Made by a program: the position numbers and the translations under genes. Of a stretch of DNA of 45,600 bases, positions 33,585-42,802 are shown one piece after another (within the stretch, counting starts at the first letter, position 1; every line of letters begins with the position of its first letter). The DNA is taken from contig JAQGKC010000283.1 in NCBI GenBank assembly GCA_028290305.1, positions 1 through 45,600 of the forward strand, written 5' to 3'. This DNA is from Bradyrhizobium sp. Lineage in GTDB: Bacteria; Pseudomonadota; Alphaproteobacteria; Rhizobiales; Xanthobacteraceae. Under the pieces are notes generated by a model, which was not told where the DNA came from, ran no database searches, and saw only the letters and a program-made list of their open reading frames with translations.

Positions 33585-35465
33585 TCAGCCGACCGGAAGA
33601 TATTTGGTCAGAGTCAACTGAGAGAGCATCGAGGTCGTTTGATAGGACGCCTGCAGGCTGTTCTGTAGCGCCAAAATCTCACTGGCCACCTGAGCCGTAG
33701 AAACGGTTTCAGTATTGTTCACCATGGTCTGCAGCATGGTTTGTGACTGTGTTTGCCGGGCCGTGGCGTCCTTGATCGTGGTTTGCGCGGCGGCGAAACT
33801 CGATTGAATATCCTGCATGGTCTGCTGGCCTACTTGAGGCGTCAGGTTCGTCGCGGTCCGCTGGCTGAGGGCGGAGATCTGTGCGCCGGAATTGGCGCCC
33901 GTCGGCGACGCCGTAAAGGCGGCGAATACCGCGATCGACTGGAGCTGCGAACGAATTGCCGACTCGTTGGCCTGCGCGCCGTATTGAACCGTTATCGACT
34001 GATCGATCCGGGCCGTCGACGATGCCCGCGCCGAACCTGGCCCCGAATTGCCGGTGTACCAGGACACAGTATTCGCCGATCCGTTGGCCAGCGACGTCGC
34101 AGCGCTCAACGGGGAGCCCGAGACCCGCAGCGGCGGCTGTGGCGCGGTCACGGTGCCGCTGAAGCCGAGCGCCGCGAGCGCGGCCGTGTTCGTGCTTGTA
34201 ATTTTCAGGCTTGCCGCGTCGTCGGCATTCACCTCGACCACGCCACCGTGCACGGTCGACGGGGTCGAGGTGCCGGTGATCTGGTCGATTTTCGTCAACA
34301 GCGTCTGCACGCTGTCGGTGACGTTAAGCTCATTGCCGGTCGCGCCGGAGGCGACAAACTTGATCGGCGTGCCGTTGACAGTGATGGTGTCGCCGGCTGC
34401 GAAACTGGCGGACAGCGAGTCCGAGCCTCCGGCAACGGACAGAAGCGTTGCTCCCGTGATCGGCGCCGCGGGCGTCGCCTGGTTGTTGACCACGCTTCCG
34501 GTTGCCGTTCCGGCGGTGTTGAAAAAATTATCCCCCGCGGCGATCGCCGACGCCGCCACCAGCGATGAATTGGCAAGCGTGCCGATCGATGTGTTCAGCG
34601 CCGCGTTCAAATTGGCCGCGGTCGCCGTCGGAGTCGTGCCGATCGAAAAACTTCCGGTCGGCGCCGGCGTCGTGCTCGTCGCCGTCAACTTAATGGATTC
34701 GGTCGTGCCGTCAGGCAGATTGAAGGTGAAGCTCACCTGATCGCCCGGATTGGGGTTGGTGGTGCCGAGGTCGATCGAGACGGCCGCCGGCGAACCGGCA
34801 GGACCCGTTACCGTCGCGCCGGTAAGCGACGACGACACCGAATTCAGCTTCAGGCCGAACGGCGAGCCGGCAACGTCCTCACTGACCGATACCGCGGTCG
34901 GGGTCGCGGTCGGAGTCGAAATCACCAGACGGCCGGTGCCGGTGGTGCCGTCGGCCTGCGCGCGCTCGGAAATCATCGTCTTCAGCCCGGCCTGGGTCGC
35001 GGTGCCATTGAGGATCTGATCGACCGGGGCCGTCGATGGCGTATTGATCGCGGTGCCGGAAAACAAATAGCGATCGCCGGCCGGGGTATTGATGATCCCG
35101 ATCATCGAAGACAGCTCGGCCGAGGCATTCTCCTGGGCGATGGTTTGTCCGGTACTATCCAGCGTCTGCGGCGTACCGGCCGCGGCGTTCTGTACCTGCC
35201 CGCCGAGATCCGACATCGATTGCAGCGCGTTGTTGGCTGCTGAGATGATGGTATTGACGTTGGTCATCGTGTCGGTGAACGCGGAAATATTGGCGAGCTG
35301 GGCTCGCGCGGCGATGGCAAAGCCTTCATTGACGCCCATGCCGGAGTATGTGGTCGACTTCTCTCCGGTAGCGAGTTGCGTCGACAGGTTCGTGAGCTGA
35401 TTGTTGAGGTTCAGCACCGCCTGTCCAAGCGGAGAACTGGTATAACTTACGCTGTTGATTGCCAT
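33585..35465 (-). CDS. flgL: Hook-filament junction protein FlgL (HAP3)
   Basis: FlgL joins the hook-associated zone to the filament. The N-terminus SVSYTSSPLGQAVLNLNNQL with LSTQLATGEKSTTYSG and the C-terminus ASEILALQNSLQASYQTTSM are flagellin-like and fit FlgL. At 626 residues it is about twice the usual length; the extra part is a Ser/Thr/Ala-rich central region containing the shared module at about 34155-34480. It starts ten bases after the flgK stop, so it is in the flgE-flgK-flgL operon. Confidence 0.9.
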   Translation of the reverse strand: MAINSVSYTSSPLGQAVLNLNNQLTNLSTQLATGEKSTTYSGMGVNEGFAIAARAQLANISAFTDTMTNVNTIISAANNALQSMSDLGGQVQNAAAGTPQTLDSTGQTIAQENASAELSSMIGIINTPAGDRYLFSGTAINTPSTAPVDQILNGTATQAGLKTMISERAQADGTTGTGRLVISTPTATPTAVSVSEDVAGSPFGLKLNSVSSSLTGATVTGPAGSPAAVSIDLGTTNPNPGDQVSFTFNLPDGTTESIKLTATSTTPAPTGSFSIGTTPTATAANLNAALNTSIGTLANSSLVAASAIAAGDNFFNTAGTATGSVVNNQATPAAPITGATLLSVAGGSDSLSASFAAGDTITVNGTPIKFVASGATGNELNVTDSVQTLLTKIDQITGTSTPSTVHGGVVEVNADDAASLKITSTNTAALAALGFSGTVTAPQPPLRVSGSPLSAATSLANGSANTVSWYTGNSGPGSARASSTARIDQSITVQYGAQANESAIRSQLQSIAVFAAFTASPTGANSGAQISALSQRTATNLTPQVGQQTMQDIQSSFAAAQTTIKDATARQTQSQTMLQTMVNNTETVSTAQVASEILALQNSLQASYQTTSMLSQLTLTKYLPVG

Positions 35466-35475
35466 CTGGATCGCC

Positions 35476-37353
35476 TTATATCTGAGCCTGCAGCAAGGTG
35501 TTCATCATGCTTTGAACGACCGACATCACGTGAGCATTGGCGGCGTAGGAATTTTGCAGCGCGATCAGGTTCGACATTTCGGTATCGATGCTGACGCCGG
35601 CCACGGAATTGAACTTCTGTTGCAACGTACTGACCACGACGTCCTGGCCCTGCTGCAATTGCGTCGCCGTGGTGGCCGCATTGCCCTGCAGGCTCAGGAA
35701 CTGCTGCATGTAGCTGGTGATCGTGCCCGAGAATGGCGACGACGTCGAACCGAGTCCGGTTTGCGACGAGTACGTGAATGTCCCCGACGTCAGTTGCGAA
35801 TAGAGAAAATCCGAGCGTGTGGTGTCGCCAGGCGCCGTTGCCGGCGACGTGCTGTAAACGCTGAGACTTGATGGATTGTTCAGCAGCGCCGGATTGACCG
35901 TGATGCGTCCTGCAAGGCCTGTCATTTGCGAGCCGCCGCCGGTGATCGCGCCGGTGTAGAGCGAATTGCTGTCGGTAAACAACGGCAGCTGCGTGCTTCC
36001 GCTCGTAAGCGACTGGGTCGTCGTCGTCACCGAAGCGGCATTGACCGTCGCCGCGGATGTTCCGTTATCAACCACGCTTAATAACGTCGCGGGTGGACCA
36101 GGTGGATTCGAGAACGTCAGATTGCTGCCGCCGAGCGCCGCGTTCAATTGGGAAACGACCGACGCCATTCCGCCGGAGAAATTGACGCCGACCAGTGTTG
36201 GATTGGCACCGGGCGCATTCTTCAGCGGCAGCGCCGACGAATCCGTCACATTCACGATGGATATCTGATGCTGGGTGTTGGTCGCGCTGTCGGTATAGGT
36301 CAGGTTGATCGTGTTGCCCGGCAACATGTTGGCCGTATCGACACTGAAGCCTGCCGGCGGTCCGGTGACCGCGGTGCCGGCCGTGGTTTGATCGGACATC
36401 GCGCTCGACATCGACGCCGCCAACTGATCGACCTGCGTCTGCGCCTGCACCAGCGTCTGGTCGCGCAGTTTCAGGTCGGCGGCGATCTGGCCCGAACTGA
36501 GCGTCTTGTTCGCGACCATGTCGTAGCTGGCGCCGTTCGGAAGTTTGATCGTGAGGGCGCCGACGCCGGATTTGGTCGGGTCGCTGTTGTACAGCGAGTT
36601 GGGGGTCAGCGCTCCCGATGAGGAGAACGACATCTGGGACGCCAGACTGCCGCCCACGAGCTGAACACCGGAATTCGTGAAGACGCTGGTCTGGTTGGAA
36701 GCGTCGGTGACGGCCCGAACATCCATCAATTTCGACAGGTCATTGATCGCGTTGTCACGCTGATCCATCAGCGTCGCCGCGGCGGGATCGGTCGGACTCA
36801 GTCCCTGCAACTGGGTGTTGATGGTCGCGATCTGGTTCATATCCGTGTTGGCCTGGCCCACGGACGTGCCGATATCCTGTTCGACGTTCGAGCGCAGCGA
36901 CTGGATGCCCTGCGACGTTGTGTTGAGCTGTTGTGCCAGCGATTGCGCCGCCGCCAGCGCCGAGGTCTGCGCGGACTGGCTGCCCTGACTTGTCGACAGC
37001 GCCTGCAACGCCGAGGTGAAATTGCTGAACGCCGTTTCGAGCGTACCGCTGGCCCCGGGCGTGCCGTAGACGCTTTGCAACTGGCCCAGAATATTGGCCA
37101 TCTGGTCGGCATAGGCGCCGCCGGAGGTTTCCGTGCGCAACTGGCTCTGGACGTACAGATCGAGCTGGCGATTGACGCCGGTGACCTGGACGCCCGTGCC
37201 CACGCCACCACTGGCCAGTTCGACCTGGTTCGCAGTTTGGGTGACGTAGCCGGGCGTTTGCGCGTTCGCAACATTCCCCGACACGATCGAAAGCGCGGCC
37301 TGGTTGGCGCGCAGACCGGACATCGCAGTGGCTAGGGCTGAACTCAAACCCAT
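35476..37353 (-). CDS. flgK: Hook-associated protein FlgK (HAP1)
   Basis: FlgK is the first hook-filament junction protein. The 625-residue product begins GLSSALATAMSGLRANQAAL with SIVSGNVANAQTPGYVTQT, the standard axial-protein start. It ends DTEMSNLIALQNSYAANAHV, with a C-terminal coiled-coil typical of the family. The length is normal for FlgK. It lies 56 bases downstream of flgE in the same direction. Confidence 0.95.
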   Translation of the reverse strand: MGLSSALATAMSGLRANQAALSIVSGNVANAQTPGYVTQTANQVELASGGVGTGVQVTGVNRQLDLYVQSQLRTETSGGAYADQMANILGQLQSVYGTPGASGTLETAFSNFTSALQALSTSQGSQSAQTSALAAAQSLAQQLNTTSQGIQSLRSNVEQDIGTSVGQANTDMNQIATINTQLQGLSPTDPAAATLMDQRDNAINDLSKLMDVRAVTDASNQTSVFTNSGVQLVGGSLASQMSFSSSGALTPNSLYNSDPTKSGVGALTIKLPNGASYDMVANKTLSSGQIAADLKLRDQTLVQAQTQVDQLAASMSSAMSDQTTAGTAVTGPPAGFSVDTANMLPGNTINLTYTDSATNTQHQISIVNVTDSSALPLKNAPGANPTLVGVNFSGGMASVVSQLNAALGGSNLTFSNPPGPPATLLSVVDNGTSAATVNAASVTTTTQSLTSGSTQLPLFTDSNSLYTGAITGGGSQMTGLAGRITVNPALLNNPSSLSVYSTSPATAPGDTTRSDFLYSQLTSGTFTYSSQTGLGSTSSPFSGTITSYMQQFLSLQGNAATTATQLQQGQDVVVSTLQQKFNSVAGVSIDTEMSNLIALQNSYAANAHVMSVVQSMMNTLLQAQI

Positions 37354-37409
37354 CTTTATGGCCCGCCTTGAATCACATCATACTGAATACTGACTTTTAC
37401 CGACGTCGA

Positions 37410-39248
37410 TCAGCGTATGACCGCCAGCAAACTCTGAACCATGTCGTTGGCTGTGGTGATCACCTTGGTGTTGGCCGAATAGGCCTGCTGGGTCACGATC
37501 AGCTTGGTGAATTGGTCGGCGATGTCGGTGTTAGAACCTTCGAGCGACGAACCGCTGATTGAGCCGGACGCGCCGGCGATCGCCGGACCGGACTGATCGG
37601 TGACGGCATAGGCGCCGCCATCGAGCGCCTTCAGGTAGTTGGTGCCGTTGAAGTGCGACAGCGTGACGGAAGCAAGATCGATGTTCTGCCCGTTGGAGAA
37701 GGTTCCGACCACGAGGCCGTTGTTGTTGATCGCGACCGATTGAAGCTGGCCGGCGGCGTAACCGTTCTGCGAGATGGTGTTGATGGTCGCGGTGCCGCCC
37801 GTGCTGGCATACTGCGTCAAACCACCGGAGCCGATGTTGAACGTTACGTTGCCGAGCGATTGGCCGCTGACGGTCAGACCCGGAATGGTGATGCCGGAGC
37901 CGGACGGGCTCGACAACGATCCATTGGAGTTGAACGTGAAATTTGTGCCGACGTTGACCCAAGCGGCTTGCGTACCGGTCGCGCTCGGATCGGTTTGATA
38001 GAAAAGATTCCAGGTGTCTTGGTGCGGACTGCCCAGCGAGGAGCTGTCGGATTTGACCCATCGCAGTTGTACGTTAACCGGCGTTCCGGCCGAGTTGTAC
38101 CCCGTGACCGCGCCGCCGCTGATGGATTCGTTGGTAAAGGCCGTGATGTCGTTGCCGATGACGACGCCGGTACCAGTTGAGCCGCCGCCTGAACGCGCCG
38201 CCGTCGCTGTGGTTGCGAAACCGAGCGCGCTGAAGGCCGCCGCCGCCGTCGTCGTCGGTCCCGCCGCAACCGAGAGACTCTGCACTGTGCCCGTATGCAG
38301 CGTGATCGCGCCGGTGGTCGCGTCGATGGTCGGCATAACTCCGGTGATGGTTTTGATCTGGTTGAGCAGGTCACCGACGGTACCGGTATCAACGCTGATA
38401 TCGTTAGGACCGGTAGCGGTGCCAGTTACGAAGTTGATCGTCGTGCCGTCGACGATAAGGGAATCACCGGCAGCAAAGCTGGCCGTCAGCGAGTTGGTTC
38501 CGGGAGCTCCCGCCAGCAGCGTTGCGGCGGTGATCGGACCCGGCGTGGGCGTCATCTGGTTCTGGGCGCGGCTACCGGTTACCGAATTGTCGGTGAAAGG
38601 TGCGGGGGGCGTTCCCAACACCAGGGGATTTTGGCTGAAATCACCGGTGTTCAGGCCTCCCGCGGCGGTGATCGTACCGGCGCCCGCGGTAGTGCTCGCC
38701 GCGGTCGAGGGTTGGGTCGGGAGGTTGGCGGCGTACTGAATTGTGCTGGTGGCCTGCGCCGGAATGAAGTTGTTCTGGAATTGCAGCACCCCCGGAACGT
38801 TGCCGGTCGGGTTTCCGGTCTTCGGATCAACCGTGACACCCATCAGGTAATATCCGGCGCCGTTGACGAGATTGCCGTTGGCGTTGACCTGAAAGTCACC
38901 GCGGCGGGTATAATCCGTGACGCCGCTGAAGACCGGCGAGTTATCTACCGTGCCGCTGGCCGCTTGCACCGAGAAGAAGCCATCGCCGTTGATCGCCATA
39001 TTGGTCGCAACGGTCGATGCCGAGACGGTACCCTGGGTGGTGATGGTCGACTGCGCGTAGGCGGTGACGCCGCCGGCGACTTGCCGGTTGGGCGTGGTTG
39101 CATCCGGAATGAGATCTTCGAAGCTGGTATTGATGCCCTTGTAACCCGTGGTCGATGCATTCGCGATGTTGCCGGAAATGTTCTGCAACGCGAAGGATTG
39201 AGCCTGCAAGCCGCCAACCGAGGTATTTAGCGCATCGAAGATACCCAT
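37410..39248 (-). CDS. flgE: Flagellar hook protein FlgE
   Basis: FlgE polymerises into the curved hook. The 612-residue product starts GIFDALNTSVGGLQAQSFAL with NISGNIANASTTGYKGINTS, and ends SNTDIADQFTKLIVTQQAYS, both classic FlgE signatures. The hook is longer than average (400-450 residues in enterics). The extra length includes a module at about 38215-38545 that recurs in FlgL and the flagellins. Its own sigma-54 promoter lies upstream at 39319-39335. It is the first gene of the flgEKL run. Confidence 0.96.
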   Translation of the reverse strand: MGIFDALNTSVGGLQAQSFALQNISGNIANASTTGYKGINTSFEDLIPDATTPNRQVAGGVTAYAQSTITTQGTVSASTVATNMAINGDGFFSVQAASGTVDNSPVFSGVTDYTRRGDFQVNANGNLVNGAGYYLMGVTVDPKTGNPTGNVPGVLQFQNNFIPAQATSTIQYAANLPTQPSTAASTTAGAGTITAAGGLNTGDFSQNPLVLGTPPAPFTDNSVTGSRAQNQMTPTPGPITAATLLAGAPGTNSLTASFAAGDSLIVDGTTINFVTGTATGPNDISVDTGTVGDLLNQIKTITGVMPTIDATTGAITLHTGTVQSLSVAAGPTTTAAAAFSALGFATTATAARSGGGSTGTGVVIGNDITAFTNESISGGAVTGYNSAGTPVNVQLRWVKSDSSSLGSPHQDTWNLFYQTDPSATGTQAAWVNVGTNFTFNSNGSLSSPSGSGITIPGLTVSGQSLGNVTFNIGSGGLTQYASTGGTATINTISQNGYAAGQLQSVAINNNGLVVGTFSNGQNIDLASVTLSHFNGTNYLKALDGGAYAVTDQSGPAIAGASGSISGSSLEGSNTDIADQFTKLIVTQQAYSANTKVITTANDMVQSLLAVIR

Positions 39249-39318
39249 AACATAGTCTCCAAATTCGATCCGGGCGGCCAGCCGGCATTCCCGCCATGGC
39301 CGTCATCGAAGGAGACAT

Positions 39319-39335
39319 CGCAAGTGCTATGCCAA
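39319..39335 (-). promoter_or_regulatory. Sigma-54 promoter of flgE operon
   Basis: Minus-strand TTGGCATAGCACTTGCG matches TGGCAC-N5-TTGC closely. The invariant GG (39332-39333) and GC (39320-39321) are ten bases apart. The flgE start is about 70 bases downstream. Two CCCGGCAATTG boxes lie upstream at 39397-39425. Confidence 0.8.
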
Positions 39336-39360
39336 AATGAAAAACGCGCTATATCAGATA

Positions 39361-39396
39361 CTTAAATAGAAATGCCCCGGTCCGAAGACCGGGGCA
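39361..39396 (-). terminator. Rho-independent terminator of msrB
   Basis: On the minus strand TGCCCCGGTC, a four-base TTCG loop and GACCGGGGCA are followed by TTTCTATTT. UUCG loops are very stable. It separates msrB from the flgE promoter downstream. Confidence 0.85.
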
Positions 39397-39425
39397 CAAT
39401 TGCCGGGCGGGCAACAATTGCCGGG
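39397..39425 (-). promoter_or_regulatory. Two CCCGGCAATTG boxes upstream of flgE
   Basis: CCCGGCAATTG occurs twice on the minus strand (39415-39425 and 39397-39407), starting 18 bases apart. They lie about 65-95 bases upstream of the flgE sigma-54 promoter. They share the CCCGGCAA core with boxes upstream of flgF and flgI. A FlbD-like activator is the inferred ligand. Confidence 0.55.
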
Positions 39426-39436
39426 CTTTAGCCCGA

Positions 39437-39937
39437 TCAGGTCGCCGTCGGGGCGGCTGGATGAAACACCAGCGCAAAGCCGTCCATGCAGTAGCGCAGG
39501 CCGGTCGGCTTCGGCCCATCGTCGAAGACGTGACCGAGATGACCGCCGCAACGGCGGCAGTGAATTTCGGTCCGCAGCATCCCAAAGGTCCGGTCCTCGG
39601 TTTTGCCGACCGCGTTCTCGAGCGGCTGATAAAAACTCGGCCAGCCGGTGCCGCTCTCGAATTTCGTCTCCGAGGAGAACAGTGGCAGGTCGCAGCCGGC
39701 GCAGGCGAAGATGCCCTTGCGATGCTCCTTGAGCAGCGGGCTCGATCCGGGGCGCTCGGTGCCTTCCTTGCGCAGGATTTCATATTGCTGCGGCGTCAGT
39801 TGCGCACGCCATTCCGCATCGGTCTTTTCGATCTCGAATTTCTCCGCGGCGTTTGCCGGGGTGGCTCGCAGCCAGCGGAAGGCGGCAAGGCCAAACAGAC
39901 CGGCAACAGATGCGAGCAGGATACGGCGGTCAATCAT
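39437..39937 (-). CDS. msrB: Peptide-methionine (R)-S-oxide reductase MsrB, exported
   Basis: MsrB reduces methionine-R-sulfoxide in proteins. The 166-residue product has an N-terminal signal-like segment ([18 protein letters not shown], residues 3-20), so it is probably exported to the periplasm. The MsrB core follows: [20 protein letters not shown], the second zinc pair [16 protein letters not shown] and [13 protein letters not shown] with the catalytic cysteine. ATG 39937 has GGAG upstream. The UUCG-loop terminator lies downstream. No link to flagella. Confidence 0.93.
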   Translation of the reverse strand: MIDRRILLASVAGLFGLAAFRWLRATPANAAEKFEIEKTDAEWRAQLTPQQYEILRKEGTERPGSSPLLKEHRKGIFACAGCDLPLFSSETKFESGTGWPSFYQPLENAVGKTEDRTFGMLRTEIHCRRCGGHLGHVFDDGPKPTGLRYCMDGFALVFHPAAPTAT

Positions 39938-40099
39938 GATGGTCTCCGTGCAAAGCGGAACTCGATGTGTTCGCTGTAAGTACGGGGCGCACCGGCATAA
40001 GTTACACCGATCCGGACGAAATTTCCTCACTTTCCTGCGAGGGCCCCCCACGTCGCGGCAAGCCTTTCTTCTTCCCCGTCTCCCGTAGGCGGGGAGAGG

Positions 40100-41551
40100 T
40101 TAAGAAAGCTCGCTTTCGCCCTGTTTTGCCGGGACGGGCGGCTGGGGACGCTCGGGACGCGGGCGGCCCGGCGGTGGGCGGCGGCGGGGCGGCATCGTTC
40201 CGGCCTGACGATTTGCCTCGGCCAGGCGCGCCTCGCGAATCCGTTCCCGGGCGCGCGCTCCTTCCCGATAGCGGGCCAGGGCGCCGGCAGCGGCAGAACT
40301 TCCCCGTCCCCACATCCCCACAATATGTCCGGCGACGCGGCCGGTCGGGCCGCCGGCCCACACGAGTTCGAACGGCGAAAACAGCCGCCAGCGGTCGTCG
40401 CCCCAAAGAATGCTGCGCGAAATCAACTGCCCGGCCGTCGCCGAGGTGTTCAAACCCTGCCGGCCGAAGCCGCTGGCAACCCACAACCCGCGGCGCAACT
40501 GACCGATCTGCGGCATGCCGTGCACGGTCTGGCCGACCGCGCCACCCCAGGTCTCCGCAATCTCGACCCTTCCGAGCTGGGGAAAAATCGTGCGGATCCT
40601 GCGCGCAATGGCGCCGGCGAAACGCTCCGGCCGCGCCGCCCAGGTGGTCTCCGGTGAAGCCCACATCAACCGGTCGCCATCCACGATCCGGAAATGATCG
40701 ATGCCATCGCTGTCCGTTACCGATCCCTGGAATGTCACGGCCTCGGCAAGGCGCTCGCCGAGCGGCGCGGTCACGGCGGCGTAGCGCCAGATCGGCAGCA
40801 GCGTTTCCGACAATCGCCGCAGCGGCGCGCCAAGATGGATGTTGCCAGCGAGCACGATGTGCGATGCACGCAAACGTGCCGATGGCGTCACGATGCGCTT
40901 GCGAATACCCGATGAATCGATGCTGACGACCGGCGTGTCGTCGAATATCCGTGCCCCTGCCCGCCGCGCCAGCGTGGCAAGGCCGTGGACATATTTGCGG
41001 CCGTCGATCTGAAACGCCTTGGGATAATAGACGCCGTGGAAATAACGCCCGGTTCTGAGCTGATCGCGCACGCGATCGACCTGCCAGCCCTCTACTTCCG
41101 TATCGAAATCCTCGCCGAGCATTTGCAGCCGGCTGATCAGCTGATCGCCGACATCGACGTTGGAGACCTCGAGGACGCCCTCGCTCAGCGCAATGCCCGG
41201 AATCAATTCTTCGGACGCGGTGGCCCGAACATACTCGGCGCCCTCCTTCGACAGTGACCAGAGTTCGCGGGCGTCTTCGAAGCCGATGCGTGCGATCAAG
41301 TCGCCAATCGGAAGGCCGTAGCCTGGCATGACCGTGCCGAGCTGATGGCCGGAGGCGTTCCAGCCGACGTGCCGTCCTTCGAGAACGGCGACGCTGGCGC
41401 CGAGCCGCGCGGCCTCCAGCGCCACCGTGAGGCCGGCAAGGCCCGCCCCGACCACGCAGATATCGACATCCAGATCGAACGAAAGCCGCAAGCGCTCTGG
41501 TATCGTCCCGGTGTCTTGTCCGGCGGTCGCGCCTGTGGAAGTTTCGCTCAT
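40100..41551 (-). CDS. FAD-dependent oxidoreductase (DAO family)
   Basis: The 483-residue product has the FAD-binding VDICVVGAGLAGLTVALEAA (residues 29-48) and family features HVGWNASGHQLGTVMPGYG, GVYYPKAFQIDGRKYVHGLA and the C-terminal SGFGRQGLNTSATAGQL. It resembles amine or amino-acid oxidases of the glycine oxidase / PuuB kind. The last 40 residues are Arg/Pro/Gln-rich (PPRRRPPPGRPRPERPQPP) and look disordered; this is not typical. No operon partner is apparent. The substrate is unknown. Confidence 0.85.
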   Translation of the reverse strand: MSETSTGATAGQDTGTIPERLRLSFDLDVDICVVGAGLAGLTVALEAARLGASVAVLEGRHVGWNASGHQLGTVMPGYGLPIGDLIARIGFEDARELWSLSKEGAEYVRATASEELIPGIALSEGVLEVSNVDVGDQLISRLQMLGEDFDTEVEGWQVDRVRDQLRTGRYFHGVYYPKAFQIDGRKYVHGLATLARRAGARIFDDTPVVSIDSSGIRKRIVTPSARLRASHIVLAGNIHLGAPLRRLSETLLPIWRYAAVTAPLGERLAEAVTFQGSVTDSDGIDHFRIVDGDRLMWASPETTWAARPERFAGAIARRIRTIFPQLGRVEIAETWGGAVGQTVHGMPQIGQLRRGLWVASGFGRQGLNTSATAGQLISRSILWGDDRWRLFSPFELVWAGGPTGRVAGHIVGMWGRGSSAAAGALARYREGARARERIREARLAEANRQAGTMPPRRRPPPGRPRPERPQPPVPAKQGESELS

Positions 41552-41646
41552 AGCGTTTTCTTACGGACCGATCGGGCGCTTGTCACCTTGTCCTGAACGT
41601 CAGTCTGTACATTAATCTGCGGATTGGAAACGAATCGAGTTGCGCC

Positions 41647-42189
41647 ATGCGCCGTTTGATGCTGCTGCGTCACGCCAAGACCGAGACCGATGCGCCCTCA
41701 GGCCGCGACAAGGACCGCCGTCTCGACGACCGTGGCCGCAGCGACGCCGCCGAGATCGGCGGCTGGATCGCGCGGCATCCACCATTTCCCGATTCCGTCC
41801 TGGTGTCCCCCGCGGTCCGGGCGCTCCAGACCTGGGAAATTGCCTGGGCGGCGATGAAAGGTTTCGTTCCCAAACCGCAAGTGGAACAGCTTCCGGAACT
41901 TTATGGCGCCGACCCGTCGCTGCTCCTGCAGACCGTCCGCATGGCATCCGCTACCGACCCGCAGCGGCTGATGGTGGTCGGGCACAATCCCGGAATGCAT
42001 GAACTGGCGCTCGCCCTTGCCGGCAGCAGCGACTCCGCCGGACGCCGCGCGCTCGCCAACAACCTGCCGACGTCGGGTCTTGCCGTATTCGACTTCGCGG
42101 TCGACGATTGGACCGATGTGGCATTCCGACGCGGACGGCTCGTGCTTTTTGTCAGCCCAAAGCTGCTGAAGCAAACCTCGGGCGAATAA
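41647..42189 (+). CDS. SixA-like histidine phosphatase
   Basis: The 180-residue product is a histidine phosphatase superfamily protein. The RHG-type motif LLRHAKTE is at residues 6-13, and VVGHNPGMHELALAL carries the second catalytic histidine. RLDDRGRSDAAEIGGWI with SPAVRALQTWE is typical of SixA-like proteins, which dephosphorylate phospho-histidine. The start uses ATG 41647. Its partner is not evident from the neighbours. Confidence 0.9.
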   Translation: MRRLMLLRHAKTETDAPSGRDKDRRLDDRGRSDAAEIGGWIARHPPFPDSVLVSPAVRALQTWEIAWAAMKGFVPKPQVEQLPELYGADPSLLLQTVRMASATDPQRLMVVGHNPGMHELALALAGSSDSAGRRALANNLPTSGLAVFDFAVDDWTDVAFRRGRLVLFVSPKLLKQTSGE

Positions 42190-42260
42190 GCGGGAGGCCA
42201 TCCGGCGCGTCGTCAAAAACTTCATTTTATGTTATGCTGGCTTCACACACGGAGGCACAG

Positions 42261-42686
42261 ATGTTCAATTCCATTCTGGTCCCGATTGATCTGGCCGATA
42301 CCGATCTGGCCAAGCCCGCGATCGCGACGGCGGCGACGCTGTCGAAGACCTGGAGCGGTGCGGTGCGGCTTCTGAACGTGTTGCCGATGACACCGGTGAT
42401 GCTGGCGGAATATGTGCCCGCGGATTTCGACACCCAGCAGCGCCAAACTTCCGAGGAGGCGCTCGCCATCGTGGCGCGCGAATCCGGCATCGATGCACCG
42501 CGCATCTCCAGCTTGGTGCGGCAGTGTGGCATCTATCACGAAATTCTCGAGGAGGCCGCCGCGATCAAGGCCGACCTGATCGTCATGACATCGCACCGCC
42601 CGGCGATGCGGACCTATTTTCTCGGCTCCAACGCCGGCCATGTGGTGCGCTACGCCAAATGCTCGGTGCTGGTGGTGCGGCACTAA
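42261..42686 (+). CDS. Universal stress protein (UspA family)
   Basis: The 141-residue protein begins FNSILVPIDLADTDLAKPAI and ends with the ATP-binding pattern HRPAMRTYFLGSNAGHVVRY then CSVLVVRH, corresponding to the G-(2x)-G-(9x)-G-S/T motif of UspA. A GGAGG Shine-Dalgarno lies five bases before the ATG. It follows the phosphatase gene by about 70 bases in the same direction. Confidence 0.93.
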   Translation: MFNSILVPIDLADTDLAKPAIATAATLSKTWSGAVRLLNVLPMTPVMLAEYVPADFDTQQRQTSEEALAIVARESGIDAPRISSLVRQCGIYHEILEEAAAIKADLIVMTSHRPAMRTYFLGSNAGHVVRYAKCSVLVVRH

Positions 42687-42802
42687 CGCGTTACTTGATA
42701 ACGGTCTCCGGGCGCGCCGTGGAATTGCCGTCACCGTCTATTCATTTGCCATCGCGGCCGGTGCGATCGACAATCGCCTCCCGTCCCTTTGGAGATTTGG
42801 CC

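Noticed and set aside
38295..39230. Open frame on the plus strand opposite flgE
   Set aside because: It is antisense to flgE; the composition is that of a GC-rich shadow frame.
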